64,000 nt of DNA from Linnemannia hyalina (lineage: Eukaryota > Mortierellomycota > Mortierellomycetes > Mortierellales > Mortierellaceae), in contig JAHRHY010000003.1 in NCBI GenBank assembly GCA_019671135.1, positions 2,604,001 through 2,668,000 on the forward strand, written 5' to 3'. The position numbers and the translations under genes are program-made. Positions 48,479 through 61,000 of this stretch are shown here, in pieces; the first letter of the stretch is position 1, and the number at the start of each line of letters is the position of its first letter. Below the pieces are notes generated by a model. It saw only the letters and a list, made by a program, of their open reading frames with translations, was not told the DNA's origin and made no database searches.

Positions 48479-49207
48479 TTAAGCAAACTGCCACTTGATG
48501 TTAATAACACCAACGCTAAGAGGGGCCAGCTGCTTGAAGGCGGCCTGAGAGAGATCCAAAGCACCCGAGGAGCAGAACTGGGAGGGGCAGGTATCGACAA
48601 CCTTGGCGGTGACGGTCTTGCCGCCGTAAGAGATCTTGACGGACTTGCCGCACTGGGAGGACCCGTCCATCTGGTCCGCGTTCATGGCGACGATCAGGTC
48701 GTTGGTGTCGAAGGGGACCTCGCACGAACCGGTGGAGTCGGTGAACCAAGTACCGCGGCCAGAGAAGTCGCCGCCGCCGCTAGCCTCGGTGGAAACAGAG
48801 TTGTCATCGTTGTTGCCGTCGCCGGAGCCAGCCTCCTTGGTGGGAGAGGGACTAGGGGTGACTGAGCTGGTATCGTTGTGACCGCCCTTGGTATGGGTGG
48901 GGCTAGGGGTGGCTGAGCTGTTATCGTTGTCGCCGTCCTCGGTAGGGGTGGCAGCAGGGGAAGCAGAGCTGCCATCAGCTGCGTGACCCTTATGGCCTTC
49001 GTGACCCTTATGGCCTTCGTGACCCTCGTGACCCTCGTGACCCTTATCGGCGCGGGCGACAAAGTTGGAGGAGAAGGTGGGGGCCTGGGCAAGGCTGGCA
49101 ATGCTGAGGTCGACGGCGGTCGAGTGGCGGGCGGGGGTGCTGATAGGGGCGGCTGAGACGGCAAGAGCGACCGAGGCGAGGAGAACGAACTTGTACATAA
49201 CAGTCAT
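48479..49207 (-). CDS. secreted double-psi beta-barrel (RlpA/barwin-like) protein with GHEGH repeat
   Basis: Single exon, 242 residues. The start MTVMYKFVLLASVALAVSAA is a clear signal peptide with a likely cut after SAA. Residues about 55-76 are a repeat of GHE/GHK triplets (GHEGHEGHEGHKGHEGHKGH), followed by an S/T/P-rich spacer with internal repeats (ATPSPTHTKGG, VTPSPSPTKEAG) that is probably glycosylated. The C-terminal 100 residues form a double-psi beta-barrel of the RlpA/barwin/expansin-related group: GRGTWFTDSTGSCEVPF, NADQMDGSSQCGKSV, VVDTCPSQFCSSGALDLS and FKQLAPLSVGVINIKW. The catalytic-type Asp in VVDTCP is present. Fungal proteins of this sort act at cell walls or as secreted effectors. 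The histidine repeat may bind metal ions. Confidence 0.86.
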   Translation of the reverse strand: MTVMYKFVLLASVALAVSAAPISTPARHSTAVDLSIASLAQAPTFSSNFVARADKGHEGHEGHEGHKGHEGHKGHAADGSSASPAATPTEDGDNDNSSATPSPTHTKGGHNDTSSVTPSPSPTKEAGSGDGNNDDNSVSTEASGGGDFSGRGTWFTDSTGSCEVPFDTNDLIVAMNADQMDGSSQCGKSVKISYGGKTVTAKVVDTCPSQFCSSGALDLSQAAFKQLAPLSVGVINIKWQFA

Positions 49208-51321
49208 ATTGAAAAGAAAAGGTGATGTAAGAGAGATAGAGAGAAGAGCGAGAATGTGTGAAGTGAAGATTGGAGAGTTGCTTGAGTTGCTTGGCTGTGT
49301 AAGAGAGGATGATGAACACTTCTTTGGAGGAACTGATGGCTACCTTTTATACATTTTTTTTTCACTTGTTTGTCTTCGAGCTTGAAGTGTTCAGAGCCAG
49401 CTTTTTTTTGCTCATTCAAGAAAGATAATTGAATGGCAGCAAACTCCGTCGCAGTAGCATGGAGAAAAAGTGTGAATTGAGAGCAGAGAGGACCCTCGCA
49501 TAGAACAATTGTGAGCCGGGGCCTGTGTCCCCGCTCCTTTTTTCCTTTTCAGTCCCCTAGCAGGCAACAACTCAGCGCCCTTAGTGAGGTAGCCCCTCAC
49601 CGACTTGTTTGTTCTGTTCAACCAGCTGGACACATGGCAAACAGATCCGCCACCAAAACCAAAAAAAAGGTTACAATTAATTTATCGTAAATGAATCATT
49701 CTCTTATTTCATCAACAACCATCAACAAAAATTCTTTAAAGTTTCACATCGGGCCAATCAGTGGAGAGCCCAAAGTGCCCCTGGGCCAGACCTCCTTCCT
49801 TTTTAATCAATTCTTACCCCTGCCCCTGATGTCCGACAGAGACAAGAAACACAACCCCCGAATCTGATTAGCTCACGCTATCTCTTGTTCTTTCTCGTAG
49901 TTCTTCCGTCCCTCTTTTTTTCCCCCTGAAGCTAATCCTCCCCTTTTTGGCACGTTTTTTTTTCATGGGACCCCTGTGTGACCGTCACTTACTCACCTTC
50001 ACTCACACCCCTTCCTCGTTCAGGGGTGCCTTCATTATTGTCTTCATTTAAAGGATAATTCGTCAAGATGAGCGTAAATGGTAATTAATGACTGTCTCGA
50101 ATTCATCTACCTCTTCACTCACATACGTGATGCCATCTTGTTTGGTGAAGCCTGCGCCCATTTGAAATGATTAAGAGCCAAAAGGACCCTGAATTAAATC
50201 TTCTTTCATATTTTTTCATTGTGCTGGTGTTGTAGCATCATCAAAAGCCGTATTTTCCTGTCGCCGGACCCTTGAAAAAAGAAATGTGCCTAGGAAGCTT
50301 CATCAATTGCATAGACATATACACAACCTCCCCACCAAGAAAACAAAAAAAGGGTTTGTATACATCTGCGTATCTCGCAAGCAGAGACGATAAGATAGAT
50401 ACGAAACCTAGGCCTTTTGTTCGTTCATATACAGGTATAGATTATAACATAGGCAAGTACCAAGAGCTACCATAAAACCAGACGCTTGGGGATATAAAAA
50501 AGATCCCACACTATCATTCCAACTGCACAAAGACTTACGTGAAGGATATTGAAAATACCCCGTCGGTATATTTCGTGTACTAGTGTGAAACCCCTTTTCC
50601 ATTCAAAACTGTTAAGTTTGGATGAAGCGATAACAAACAACACAATAACCAACGCCTTTTTCTCCCTCACTCTCCCTCGCACACTGCAAAAGAAGAGAAG
50701 GGAGGGGTGCTGTTTGTTCGTAAGATTGTGATGGATAAATATCCGGATGAAAAAGAGGTACAAGAGAGAGTGATGCTTCGCCGCACGTACGAATTTTTAC
50801 TCCCCGCTCTTGCCAGGGTTCTGTGAACCTTGTTTTTTTTGTTATGAACATGTACTGTACAAGGTATCACACGGTCATTGTTGTGGGAGGAAAGGGAAAA
50901 GGAGGGAGCGAGCGAGGGGAGGGAAGAGCGACGCGAGACCTGAGAGCGCGCGAGCGGATAGACCGTTAGTCCGCTAGATAGGTTGTTACTATCAAGCTTT
51001 TGGGTCTAATAATGAACTTTTTTTTTTGGTTCGCACACCGCACACGTCTTTGCGGGGAAGCAAGTGTGGGGAAACCGGAAAGACGAGGGAGATCATGGCA
51101 AACTAAAAACACTCCCGTACAAGGAGGAAGTGCCTGTACCCTTTTTTTTGCGTATGCGATTGACAAGAGTTCAAGAGCGAAAAGATTTTTGAATGGGGTA
51201 TCTATTCATATTGTCAATGCGTGGCCGAAAGCACTAGCATAAAATGTGCGTGTGAAAGTAAATAATTGAAAGAAAAAAAGAAGTGATCAAAGCGAGTGGA
51301 TGGAATGAAATAGAAGCTATT
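49208..51321. other. 2.1-kb intergenic stretch
   Basis: No supported gene. The left end is the promoter and leader of the secreted barrel protein. The middle is A/T-rich with simple T runs. The right end is the 3' flank of the dehydrogenase gene. Confidence 0.5.
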
Positions 51322-52447
51322 CTACTCCTCGCGGACAGCACTGGCAACGGCAGCATGTTCCTCCTCATGCTCAACAACCTTGGCAGCACCAGTCATCGAA
51401 GGCAACTTGGACGCAGCACGATGAGGGTTAATCAAACTAGTCCAGTCCTGGTCACCCAACCCCTTATCCTGCACGCTCTTCAAATGGCCATACGCAAGAT
51501 CGGCAGTCGGCAACGAAGCATCCTTCTCCTTGGCCAACTGTCTCATATGCCCAACATCCTTCAACCCCAAATCCACCGAGAATCCCGAATCTTTGCCCGA
51601 AACATGTCCATCAACCATCTTGCGACTATACTCGAGCCAAGCAGGGGCCGGGAAGAACGCCTCAATAAACTTCAAAACATCCTCCTGGTGCACACCAGAC
51701 TTTTCGGCCAATGTCAACCCCTCGGCCAGGACCTCTATCGAACCGACGACAAAAAAGTTTCCGACGAGTTTGAAACTGCAGGCCTTGGCGACGTCAGTGG
51801 TCTTGAGGTGGATGATGGATTTGGACATGGTGGTGAAGTAGAGGCACATCTTTTTGATGACTTTGTCATCCCCTCCGCTGGTGACCCAGATCAACTTGGC
51901 CGCCTTGGCAACAGGGGGGCGGCCAAAGACGGGGCATTGGAGGTAAGAGTGCTTTTGGGGGAGGGAGAGGATCTTTTGAGAGAGTTGGGTTGCCAGGGCG
52001 GGGTAGATGGTCGAGGTCTCGACAAAGACGATCGAATGCTCGACTTGCTCTGCATATTCGATCAACTGTGCGTAGATCTCCTCGACCGCCGCATCATTCG
52101 ACAGCGACGTGAAAATCTATATCGCATGTAACAAAAAGGCAGACAGTGTCAGTATCAACATACAGGTTTCATTACCTACTTATCTGATCTTTCGCGCTCC
52201 CATGAAAAAGATAGGTGAAGGTACTTACGATGTTGCTGGTAGCGACGAGCTCCTCGAGGTTCTTGGCAACATGGGCGCCGTGACGGTGGATCCTTTGGCA
52301 CTTGGCGGGGGTGCGGTTCCAGACAGTCAGCTTCAAATGGAGCGAGGCCAGGTATCTCTGGAGGTTGTTCGCCATGTTGTAACCCATCTCCCCCAGACCG
52401 ATCCATCCAATGCGGTCCTGATGCTTGAGGTGGAGCAAGTTGTTCAT
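51322..52447 (-). CDS. 3-hydroxyisobutyrate dehydrogenase-like (beta-hydroxyacid dehydrogenase) protein
   Basis: Two exons, 52447-52229 and 52116-51322, give 337 residues. The N-terminal Rossmann motif IGWIGLGEMGYNMANNL binds NAD(P). VFVETSTIYP is the substrate-site region, and the helix with FKLVGNFFVVGSIEVLAEG carries the catalytic Lys of beta-hydroxyacid dehydrogenases. Such enzymes oxidise 3-hydroxyisobutyrate, tartronate semialdehyde or related short acids. The usual DAPVSGG loop is altered to QCPVFGRPPVAKAAK, so the substrate may differ from the classical one. No clear mitochondrial targeting sequence is seen at MNNLLHLKHQ. The tail is acidic (VEHEEEHAAVA). The family is secure, the substrate is not. 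Confidence 0.85.
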
Positions 52448-52994
52448 GTTTGTTGTCGTGTTTGTTTGCTTGGCTGGTTGGTTGTTTGTTTGGTTGTGAA
52501 AGCGCTCAATGATATTTGTAGAGAAAAGGAGAAGGAGAAAGAAAAAGAAAGCGGCAAGCTGTCGAGTGTTTTATAGGGCGGTGTTTGTGGAGAAAAACGG
52601 TTCATCATTTGACTCGATGGTCGAAAACTGGGGTCAGGAATCGCCCTTTCGCTGTCGTTTTAATCCGGTCATGCCCTCGCCTTTCTAAATATTTCTCTAT
52701 TGAACCCTCTTTCATCAATGCACGACTCAACGCAAAAGGTAATAATTAAAGCAGAATGATGTTACGCTGTTTTAACAACGAAACATCATCCCGTCGCGCC
52801 TGCCCCCGGTGGTTCCTCTTTGTCTTTGGTCGTCCCTCTTAGTTGTTGCCTGTGTGGTGTCAAACGGGCAACTCGGGCTATGTGCGGGCAAAATTAGGCC
52901 GCATTCGTATCATGTCACGTGCGCTGTCCCGGAGCTCCTCGCCTGCCGCGTCCGTTTTGCTGCTTTATTTTCACAAGGGTGTGTGAAAGAACAA
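52448..52994. other. upstream region of the dehydrogenase gene
   Basis: No gene; 547 bases holding the promoter of the dehydrogenase gene and the 3' flank of the CENP-M-like gene. Confidence 0.55.
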
Positions 52995-54194
52995 CTACGC
53001 GCCTTCATCCTCCAAATCTCCTCGTAGACGTTTTAAATCTGCCTGGGAACTCATCTCCTCCGCGACCATCTCCTGAGCATCATCCATCTCCATGACGGTC
53101 ACTGGCCCATAATAGGTTATCGGTGCCCTGACGAACGAAGACGTGATATTGGCTCGACTTCCAAGATTCGATCCCAAATACAATCCAGAAAGACTCGCCG
53201 GTGACAACAAAGCGGACTGTACTCTTGTGGATGAAAACGCTGCCGTCGTTTGTGCGAGGCCTGTGAAGGAGTAGTCTCTGTCCTCTCGCCTGTATCCTGA
53301 AGATATCTCCAGTAGCCTGACGATCTGAGCTGCAGCCAGTGTTGCCTCAGAGGACACGTTGAGGTTGGTCCACACGGTTGGGATGTCGTAAAACTGTTCC
53401 ACAAAGTCTGGAATTTCGTCCCTGTCAAACGCGTACTTTGACACATTCGCGACTATTGTTTTCATGAGTTAAAAATAGTTGGTGTTAAATAATGCAGTTC
53501 AGCCGTACAGACAGAAAAAAAAGTACCAAAGCTACAATGCAAACAAAAGGAGTATTTGTTCTAACCTTCGGTGACGACAATGGCAACACGGCCCAGGAAC
53601 CAGCCCGGGTGCAGTCTCAGAATCGCCCGCTTGCAGTCGTCCCATGAGTCCCGATTCGCCATGGTGATCAACAAGAGGATCAGATCATACCGTGCCACGG
53701 AATCAACGGCTCCCTGGTCATTCAATCCCGTCACTGTGCTACTGCTATTGTCGATGGTTGAAAGAAGTGCCTTGAAAACAGGTAGTAACGAAACCAAGCC
53801 ATCCTCATGTCTGATGCCATCTGGTATGCTCTCTGCTGTCCTGAAACTGACTTTTGTGTTTGAGGATGAGGATCTGTTGAATGGCTGAGTGACGTTTGTT
53901 GGTGTTGATGGCGAGGTTGTGCTGTTACTGTCCTTGTTGGCTGCTGGATTTGTGGAGGATGGTGTGGGTGTAGGTGGTGGTACGATCTCTTTCCGGATGT
54001 ATGAGGCCAGTCGCCGCTTGCCGATACCTGCGTGTCCTACGAGCTGTTACAGTGGTAGGCAAAGCGGGAGTTGATTAGAGACGAGTGCGCCATGGTTGAT
54101 TGTGAAGTGACAACAAGATCCTTTTCATTGTGAAATGCGTGTTCTAGCTGTTTACCAAGATTGTCGCGGAGGAACGGGGGATGGCAAAGTCCAT
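52995..54194 (-). CDS. CENPM: CENP-M-like kinetochore protein (GTPase fold)
   Basis: Three exons, 54194-54156, 54043-53566 and 53452-52995, give 324 residues. CENP-M is a small-GTPase-like subunit of the inner kinetochore (CCAN, with CENP-H/I/K), thought not to bind GTP. Matches in order: SSATILLVGHAGIGKRRLAS (cf. ATILLVG), YDLILLLITMANRDSW (cf. DLIVFVVNLHSKYSL), GWFLGRVAIVVTE (cf. FFLGKVCFLATG), VSKYAFDRDEIP (cf. VVKLAHTYQSPLL) and AAQIVRLLEISSGYRRE (cf. MAQRLVRVLQICAGH). It is longer than the 180-residue human protein because of a P/T/S/N-rich insert after the first helix and an acidic tail. GHAGIGKR is close to a P-loop. Introns have consensus ends. Confidence 0.76.
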
Positions 54195-54436
54195 GGCGTT
54201 TTTAAAGGGAGGTGAATGTGTGTAGAAAGGAAGGAGACCTTTCTTTTTTTTTTCTTCCGTGGCGCTCACATAAAATGAAAAGCCTTTGCCACTAAAAGTT
54301 TCACCTTGCGCCGAAAAAAATACGAAATTCCTTCAGTCGCCTTTCAATCCACCAGGTACCAGCACATGAGGTAAAGAGTATCAACGCGTTTACTCACTTT
54401 ACTTTACAAGTTTGTACAATGTTATCATAATTACAT

Positions 54437-57400
54437 CTAAAGTCTCGAGCGAACGGGTTCCAGTCTAAACTTGATCTCCTTCATACCCTTCGAAACTGGG
54501 TTCCACTCGTCGTACAGCTTCTTCAGTCGATCCATCTCTTCGTTGAGCTCTTCGTCACCTCGCGCCTCGATCTCGTCCATGACACCGCGCATGCCCCAAG
54601 GGAGGTAGAATGGGTTGAGTGTCTGCTTGGCTCGGAAGGGGTGAAGGATCGGTTCGCTGCGAGCCGTCTCTGGTGTCAGACTCTTTGGTGGCTCGAGCAG
54701 TGAGCGAATGGCCAGTCTGTCATAATAAAGACGAAGTAATACTTTTAGTAAAGAAGAAGCGTATACAAAGACAATAAAAGGCAAAGTGACAAGAGAGAGA
54801 TCAATTGAGACTTACAGGTACACTTCGCGCTCCTCGTAGACAGCAGAGTGCCCTTCACCGTAGAATGATCCTGCAATGACTTCGCTTAAGTGCACAAGCA
54901 CACCATGGTCATCCATACCTGAATTCCGGAGTCGTAGCGAGAACGAGATCAAATTGGTCAAAAAGTCGTCCTGGTACGTCGCTCCGTCAATGTAGACAGC
55001 TCGCACTATAGAGGGATGATGAATCGATGTCATGACCGCCGAGTACAGAGGGACGACTTGATCCTCCAAAGATGCAACACAGGTGAACCGGACCCCTGAC
55101 GTCAGTACGATCCGTAGAGCCTCACGGTACTTTTTGGCAATCTCGGTCTCAGAGTCCATGAACTCGAACAGTTCTTGAGCGGCCTCGGCTTCAAACCATC
55201 GCACGATCAAGTTGCCCTTCAAGAAGGGGAAGGGTCCGTGAGAGATTCCGGCCATCGCCAAAATACCGATTCGCTGCATCTTTGGATCTTCCGCTGCAAT
55301 TCGAAGCATCCCCTCCTCAATCAACCTGGCGACAAGCATAGTACTGGTTGGTGTTCCTTGTGAATGCGTGGCGACCAAGACCAAGTCCGCCTCATGAAGG
55401 GCAGTCTTCCACTTCTCGTTCTTGACAAGGTTTTGGTACAGAATCTCGACCCTGTTCAGAACCTTGCCCTCACCCTCCAACGGAATCAGCGCGCAATCCT
55501 CCGGCTCCAGTTCCACTTTGTGCACCTTGAGGTAGTCCTTGAGCGCCAGGTGCATCTCATCGCAAAACTTCTTGCTCGTTCCTGTAGGCTCTCCAATGAC
55601 CGTTCGGATCAGCTTGACAGGGAACCAACCATGGACACCAATGATCACGACCTTCCTGATTCCACTCGTACCCTGTTGCTCCATCTGCGGTGAGGTTGGA
55701 ACTTGAGGCGAAGGGTTGGAGAACAACAGGTTGCTGAGGACATTGACGGCGCTCTTCATGACCGATGCGGAGCGAGTACGATGAGGCCCTTGATGCGGGA
55801 GATTCGGTGGCAGCGCGATCAGACTGTGGTGTACATCCGAATATTGCTCGTAGTAGTCGGGCAGAACGACATTTTTCTTCCGGAGGACGACCTTGGAGAG
55901 AGAAGCAGCAGCCATTCCTGCCTCCTTGGCGATTCCATTCTCCTTGTTCTCGCTTTCCTTGAGCTGTGAAAACGTCTGCCTGTCCTTGGAACCGTCCTTG
56001 CGATCTTCCTTAGGAACAAGCCCGCTCTCATTGGCGTTCTTCGCCTCTGCCAGCTGTGCAAATGTCCGGCCAGACTGTTTCTCTCCAAAGTTGATAGTGG
56101 TTCCATCAACATCCTTACGTTTGCCTTCCTGATAGTCGGTTATTTGATGTGAGATCACCATGTCTTCCCTGGTCTTGTTCGCCTCCTCTGTCTTGTTTCC
56201 GAGGCCAGGTATGATCGAGAGCCAGCTGTAACTGCTTGACACGGTTCCATTGGTGTCGGGGTTGGTGGTAGTATCGTTCTTGCTCTTGATCACAGCGTTT
56301 CCTGGAGGGACAACCACGTTCAGCTGGGACGTTCCGACCAACGCTGGTGCTATTGGTCCAGTTTCCTCCGAAGGATCTGCAATCTGGTCCGTCACTTGGG
56401 CCTGGGGCCTGATCGAGGTAGTCGGTGTAGCCGATGACGTTGCTGTGACTGGCACATTGGCAGCAGTAGCCTTGGTGGAAGGAACGGCAGAAGCAAGAGC
56501 CGAGGTCGAAGATGATGTCGGTATTGCTGGTGTTACTTCGTTGATGCTTGAAGGTCGGGATTCTGGCTCGATCAAGACGTCGCCACTCTTCCGCAGCTTT
56601 GTAGGCCCTGCCTCGGTGTCATCCTTTGCGCCATATCCGAAAATCGACCACCGCTTTTTCGAAGAGCTGGTTTGGCTGTCTGCGAGCTTGGAAACAGCGG
56701 AAGTTGGTTTAGGTGTAGGATCTGCTGTCTTGGCTGTGCCGTCTGCACCCTTGGCATGTGTTGGTGAAATCTCGAGTCCCGCATTCTGGACCTGGCCTTC
56801 ATCCACATCCATTGCATTGGACTCATCAGACGCTGTGGCAGAAGGGACGTGCCCCACCGGTGTCACTTTGGCAAGAGTATCCTGGCTAGTCACGAGCCTG
56901 CTCCAGAGAGTAGATGTGAGAAGCCCCTGCGTTGAAGAAGTCGATTCTCTGCGTTCGCTGACAGAAGCGGAAGGTCGGGTGTGCTTGATCATGGAAGAAG
57001 GAAATGTGGCGGATGATGGGAGAGAGGAAGGGAGGGAGGAGCTGTCGCGACCAACTAGCCCACGTGTTTTCTGGAGGATGGCCGTCTCAGGTCCTGAAGG
57101 TACCCAGTCCATACTATCAGAGGTGTCCGGTTTGGAGTAAGAGGTGTTGGCTGATTCTGGTGCGGATTCTGTAGACGACGTTGGGGAGGATGCTGTTGAT
57201 GTCATGTTGAGCATGGACGTCCGTAAGGTAAGTCCGTGCGGCTGGGTATATGAATTCTCGTGGGTTGAGTTAGAGCCAGGATTGGTTGCGTTGACAGTCG
57301 CGGAGCTGCCACCTGACCACCACGTGGTAAAAACACTCACAGACGATCGTTTGTCGCTCGAGGCATCGCTGCCAGTTGTAGCAGCACGTTCGATCGTGTC

Positions 57401-58082
57401 AGGTATAGCTATTGGAGGGGAAGATCCCTGTATTGCAGTTGGTGTTAAAGAGGCTGGTTGTACTGAAGAGACGGAAGCTATGGGGCGAACTGATGTGTCT
57501 GGCTGGGATGTCTCCGTAGTTGTTATTGGTGTTGCGGCTGAACCTGATGCTGAGGGTGTGAAAGAGTGGGCCTCGAGGGCTGTGCCAACAAATGCGGCGG
57601 GCATGTGAGAGTGTGAGGAGACCGAGGTACTATCGTCGGAGACGAGTGCAACTTTTAGGTCGAGTTCTGAGTGTTTGGTGGGCGAACTGGCGAGGGTGTT
57701 GTTGCTGGACTTGCGAATGATACTCTGTAATGATTGCGAAGCACTGCCGGCAGTGGCTGTCCTGCCTACTGTAGTCTCGGCGTCGAAGATGTTACTACTC
57801 TACAATGATGACACAAAGCAAGGGTTTCGTAAGACATTAGTCGCTATGGTTTCGTTGGGTCTGTGAGTTTTGAATGGAAAAAGCCCGCAGCTCAGTGCGC
57901 ATATAAAAAAAATGGCGCAAGGGCCAACTTACCGTTGCGGAGACTAAGGGTTCGACCTTGCCAGCTGCAGAGAGTCTGTCGAAGTGAGGGAGTGAGGTCT
58001 TCCCTTCGGAGCTGTTGGATGAGGAGTGTAATGAGTCGTTGTCTTTGTGGGAGTGAATGGGTGATGAGGCGCGGTCGTCCAT
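54437..58082 (-). CDS. YMC020W-type alpha/beta hydrolase with long disordered N-terminal half
   Basis: Three exons, 58082-57933, 57799-54816 and 54716-54437, give 1,137 residues. Residues 1 to about 650 are S/T/P-rich and disordered, with repeated short blocks (SGRTFAQLAEAKNANESGL, then a diverged RQTFSQLKESENKENG) that look like internal duplication. The hydrolase domain follows: VVIIGVHGWFPVKLIR (oxyanion strand), LVLVATHSQGTPTS (nucleophile elbow HSQG), ILAMAGISHGPFPFLKG, and a late DDHGVLVHLSEVIAGSFYGEGHS that supplies the likely catalytic His region. This order matches the fungal family named after YMC020W; its substrate is unknown. A short helix-rich end follows in exon 3. It is in the same orientation as the CENP-M-like gene, 242 bases apart. 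Confidence 0.82.
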
Positions 58083-61000
58083 GGTGTGATTGCTGTTGTT
58101 GTTCACTGTCGGTTTAGAGCGATGGCGCGCCGAGAGTTGAAGAGATAGTTGAGAGGAGAGAAGTATGAAAAAGGATAAGATATGAATCTATCAGGAGGTG
58201 CATGGACGGGAAGCTATTTAGGATGGTTTGGTATGGTATCTGTTAATAGAAGGGTAGAAGATCCGTAAAGGAGAGGAGGGAGAGGAGAGAAGAGCAGAAG
58301 GGATGAAGAAGAGACAACAAAAAGAGAAGAAGGAAGACGAGGCACGAGATAAACGACAAACGAAGATGACATGGCAGGCATGCATCCAGTGGCAGAAATA
58401 AAGTGGCACTCGGCGTTTGAACACGTAAAGATTTTCTTACAGAGTCCGAGTGACTGCTGTCACATGAAATACCATCTGGTGCCCTTCGTATGCCGTCATG
58501 GCGAGCTCATCTATATTATCTTATGCCGAAGTATGCATGCTCGCCTACAAAATCGCCAATAGCAGACCTGTAGAGATGATAGTTACGCCAAAGGAGGCCA
58601 GGATGCGCGTGAGCGTTGCCAATTGCCCCAGGTTCAGATGCATACGTCCAGATGTACCACATACTGCGAACGCTTGTCAAACATGGATAGCAGTAGGAGA
58701 CAGGAGGACAAAAAAAAGCACGTCATGTTGAAAACCTACGGAAATTGGTGGCGCATAATGACGATGAACCGCGCTCTGACCCGATCAGATCCACTTGCCT
58801 GAATTGTCAACATACACCCAAGGATATCTTGGAGTAAAGAAAGAGAAAGAGAGAGGGTGAACAAACATCAGAGAGCAGAGTGTAGGGAAGGAAGAAAGGA
58901 GACGATCGAGGGATGCAATTGCCCAATGTGTTTTTTCTTCAGCGACTCTCTTTTGGTTTCTAGCCCATTTTGACTTTCTTTTCTTTTTTTTTTTGAACCT
59001 TCTGGATCAAAAGGGATCAAAGGGGGGTCGAAAGGGGTGCAGCGCACATACAGAGAGAGACACACACAATGAAAGTGCACCTTGAGAAAAGGGAGAGACA
59101 AAGAGGGAGGAGGGAAGGAGAGACAGACAGTCAAAGAGACAACAGAGAGAAGAGAGACAGGGAAGGGAGAAGGGGATACAAAAAAAATGAAGCGAAAGAG
59201 TAAGCTAAATAATAATAGGCCCAGGGTTCAACCAATTGAAGTGGTTTTTTTGTTGTCATTTGGTTTTCTTTTAGTTTCTCATCAAAAGTGTAGGGTTTTG
59301 TTCGGGGCGCGTCAATTCGCTGGCCAATAGTAAGAGTCGGATCGGATAGGGGAGGGAGAGTACAAAGAAAAGTGGAGGGCTTGCTGCTAACATAGCCTTG
59401 TTTGTCGAGACCGATCTCCATGACAAGAGGCACCCTTGAACAATGAACAAAGTATGGAATTCTCAGGAAGGGTCGAGATATTTGAAGCAGAATGAGCTTT
59501 CCTATTTCTTCTGACTTTGCCCTATTGTTTCACTCATTCTACTCATTGAATAATGCTTTTTATATTCTTGTTGTTGCGTGGAGGTGTAGGAGGGGAGAAG
59601 GAAGGGGCACAGGAAGGGCAAGGAGGTGCAAGGGCAGAATGAGATGTATCTCTGTGTGTTCATCCCCTTGTCGTGTTCTTTCGTTGTCTCTGTCATTTCG
59701 CCCTCACAGGGAAGAACGAGAGAATAGCGAGAAAGGGCCACTCCAGTCAACAATCGCATCAGTCCAGTCCAATTGGACTCCCTATTCCCTCGGGCCTCTT
59801 GCTATCAGACGAAAAGACAAAAGACAACAAAAGGATACCATGCCTCTCTTTTCTGTGTTTTTCTTTGAGGGATGCATTGATGCGAGAAAGTAAGCCAAAA
59901 ATATCCTTTGGCATCATCACCACCATCATCATCATCAGCATTCATCAATCCATCACTATCCACATACAATAAACCTGCACTATGCACACACATGTATTAG
60001 GTATCCATTGGTGCAAGGTCGATTGCCACCCTCGAACAAAACAGCTCCTACACTCTCTCTCCTTCATCCTACTCCTCCCTTCCTTTCTCTTGAAAATCGC
60101 CACTTTGCGACTACTTCTTCCTCTCTCCACCACCACTCTCTTACCCCCTCCTCTCGCTCCATCCCTCCACGTTCCCCACTGGTGGGTAGGGCACACATCG
60201 ATCCAAATGTCAAGTAGTGGGACAATGTCGCACCACATTCCGTGTCCCGAATGCAGCAAGGAGGAGAGATAGAAAAATAGATACAGAAGGTTGTAGGTCA
60301 AGTCGAGACAGATCTGTCCGATGAAAAATAAAAAAATTGCACTCTCTCCAAAAGAGAAGCTGTTCCTCATTCCTCGCAACCCTTCGACAATCTGTGATCT
60401 TCCCCACCCCCTCTCCTTTTCCTTTTCTAACCCACATCATCGACAGCATCCACAAGGGCCACATCGTCAAGTTGCTCATCTCTCTTTCTTTCAATATTGT
60501 TTATTGTTAATCAATGTTGAATGCTGCTGCTGTACGCTGATTGCTGTCATCGCCTCTTCCTCCACGCGAGAATTACTTGCAGCGTAACCTCCACCCTGGT
60601 TTGCCTGCAAAAAAGAACCAGAGACAAGAGTTGCAATAGTCTTAATCGCATTTGTTGTGTCCCTCGTACATCATTCATCCTTGGCGTTTCTCTTTCTCTC
60701 TTTTCTTTTCTGATTCCTTTCTACTTTCTTGTTCCTGTCCCTGTCCACTTTCTACTTTTACCCCTCCTATCCTTCTTTCTCACTCTTTCCATCTTTCTCT
60801 CATCACCCCTCCACCTTGCCATCATAACCTTACTTTTGTGTATCTCTGTCCTGTCTGTCCTTAACCCCTTCTGCCCCTTTGAATTCATCCTTCCAGCTTT
60901 TTCGAGTCCCCCTCACGCTCCAATTCCTTTCTCTTCTTCCTCCTCCTCTTTCAGATAAACCCACCTCCACCTTGTCATATCCAGAATTCCCTTTCTTTCT

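Noticed and set aside
56250..57140. Long plus-strand open frame of almost 300 codons
   Set aside because: It lies antisense to the S/T-rich exon of the YMC020W-type hydrolase and is a by-product of its codon bias; no domain is visible.
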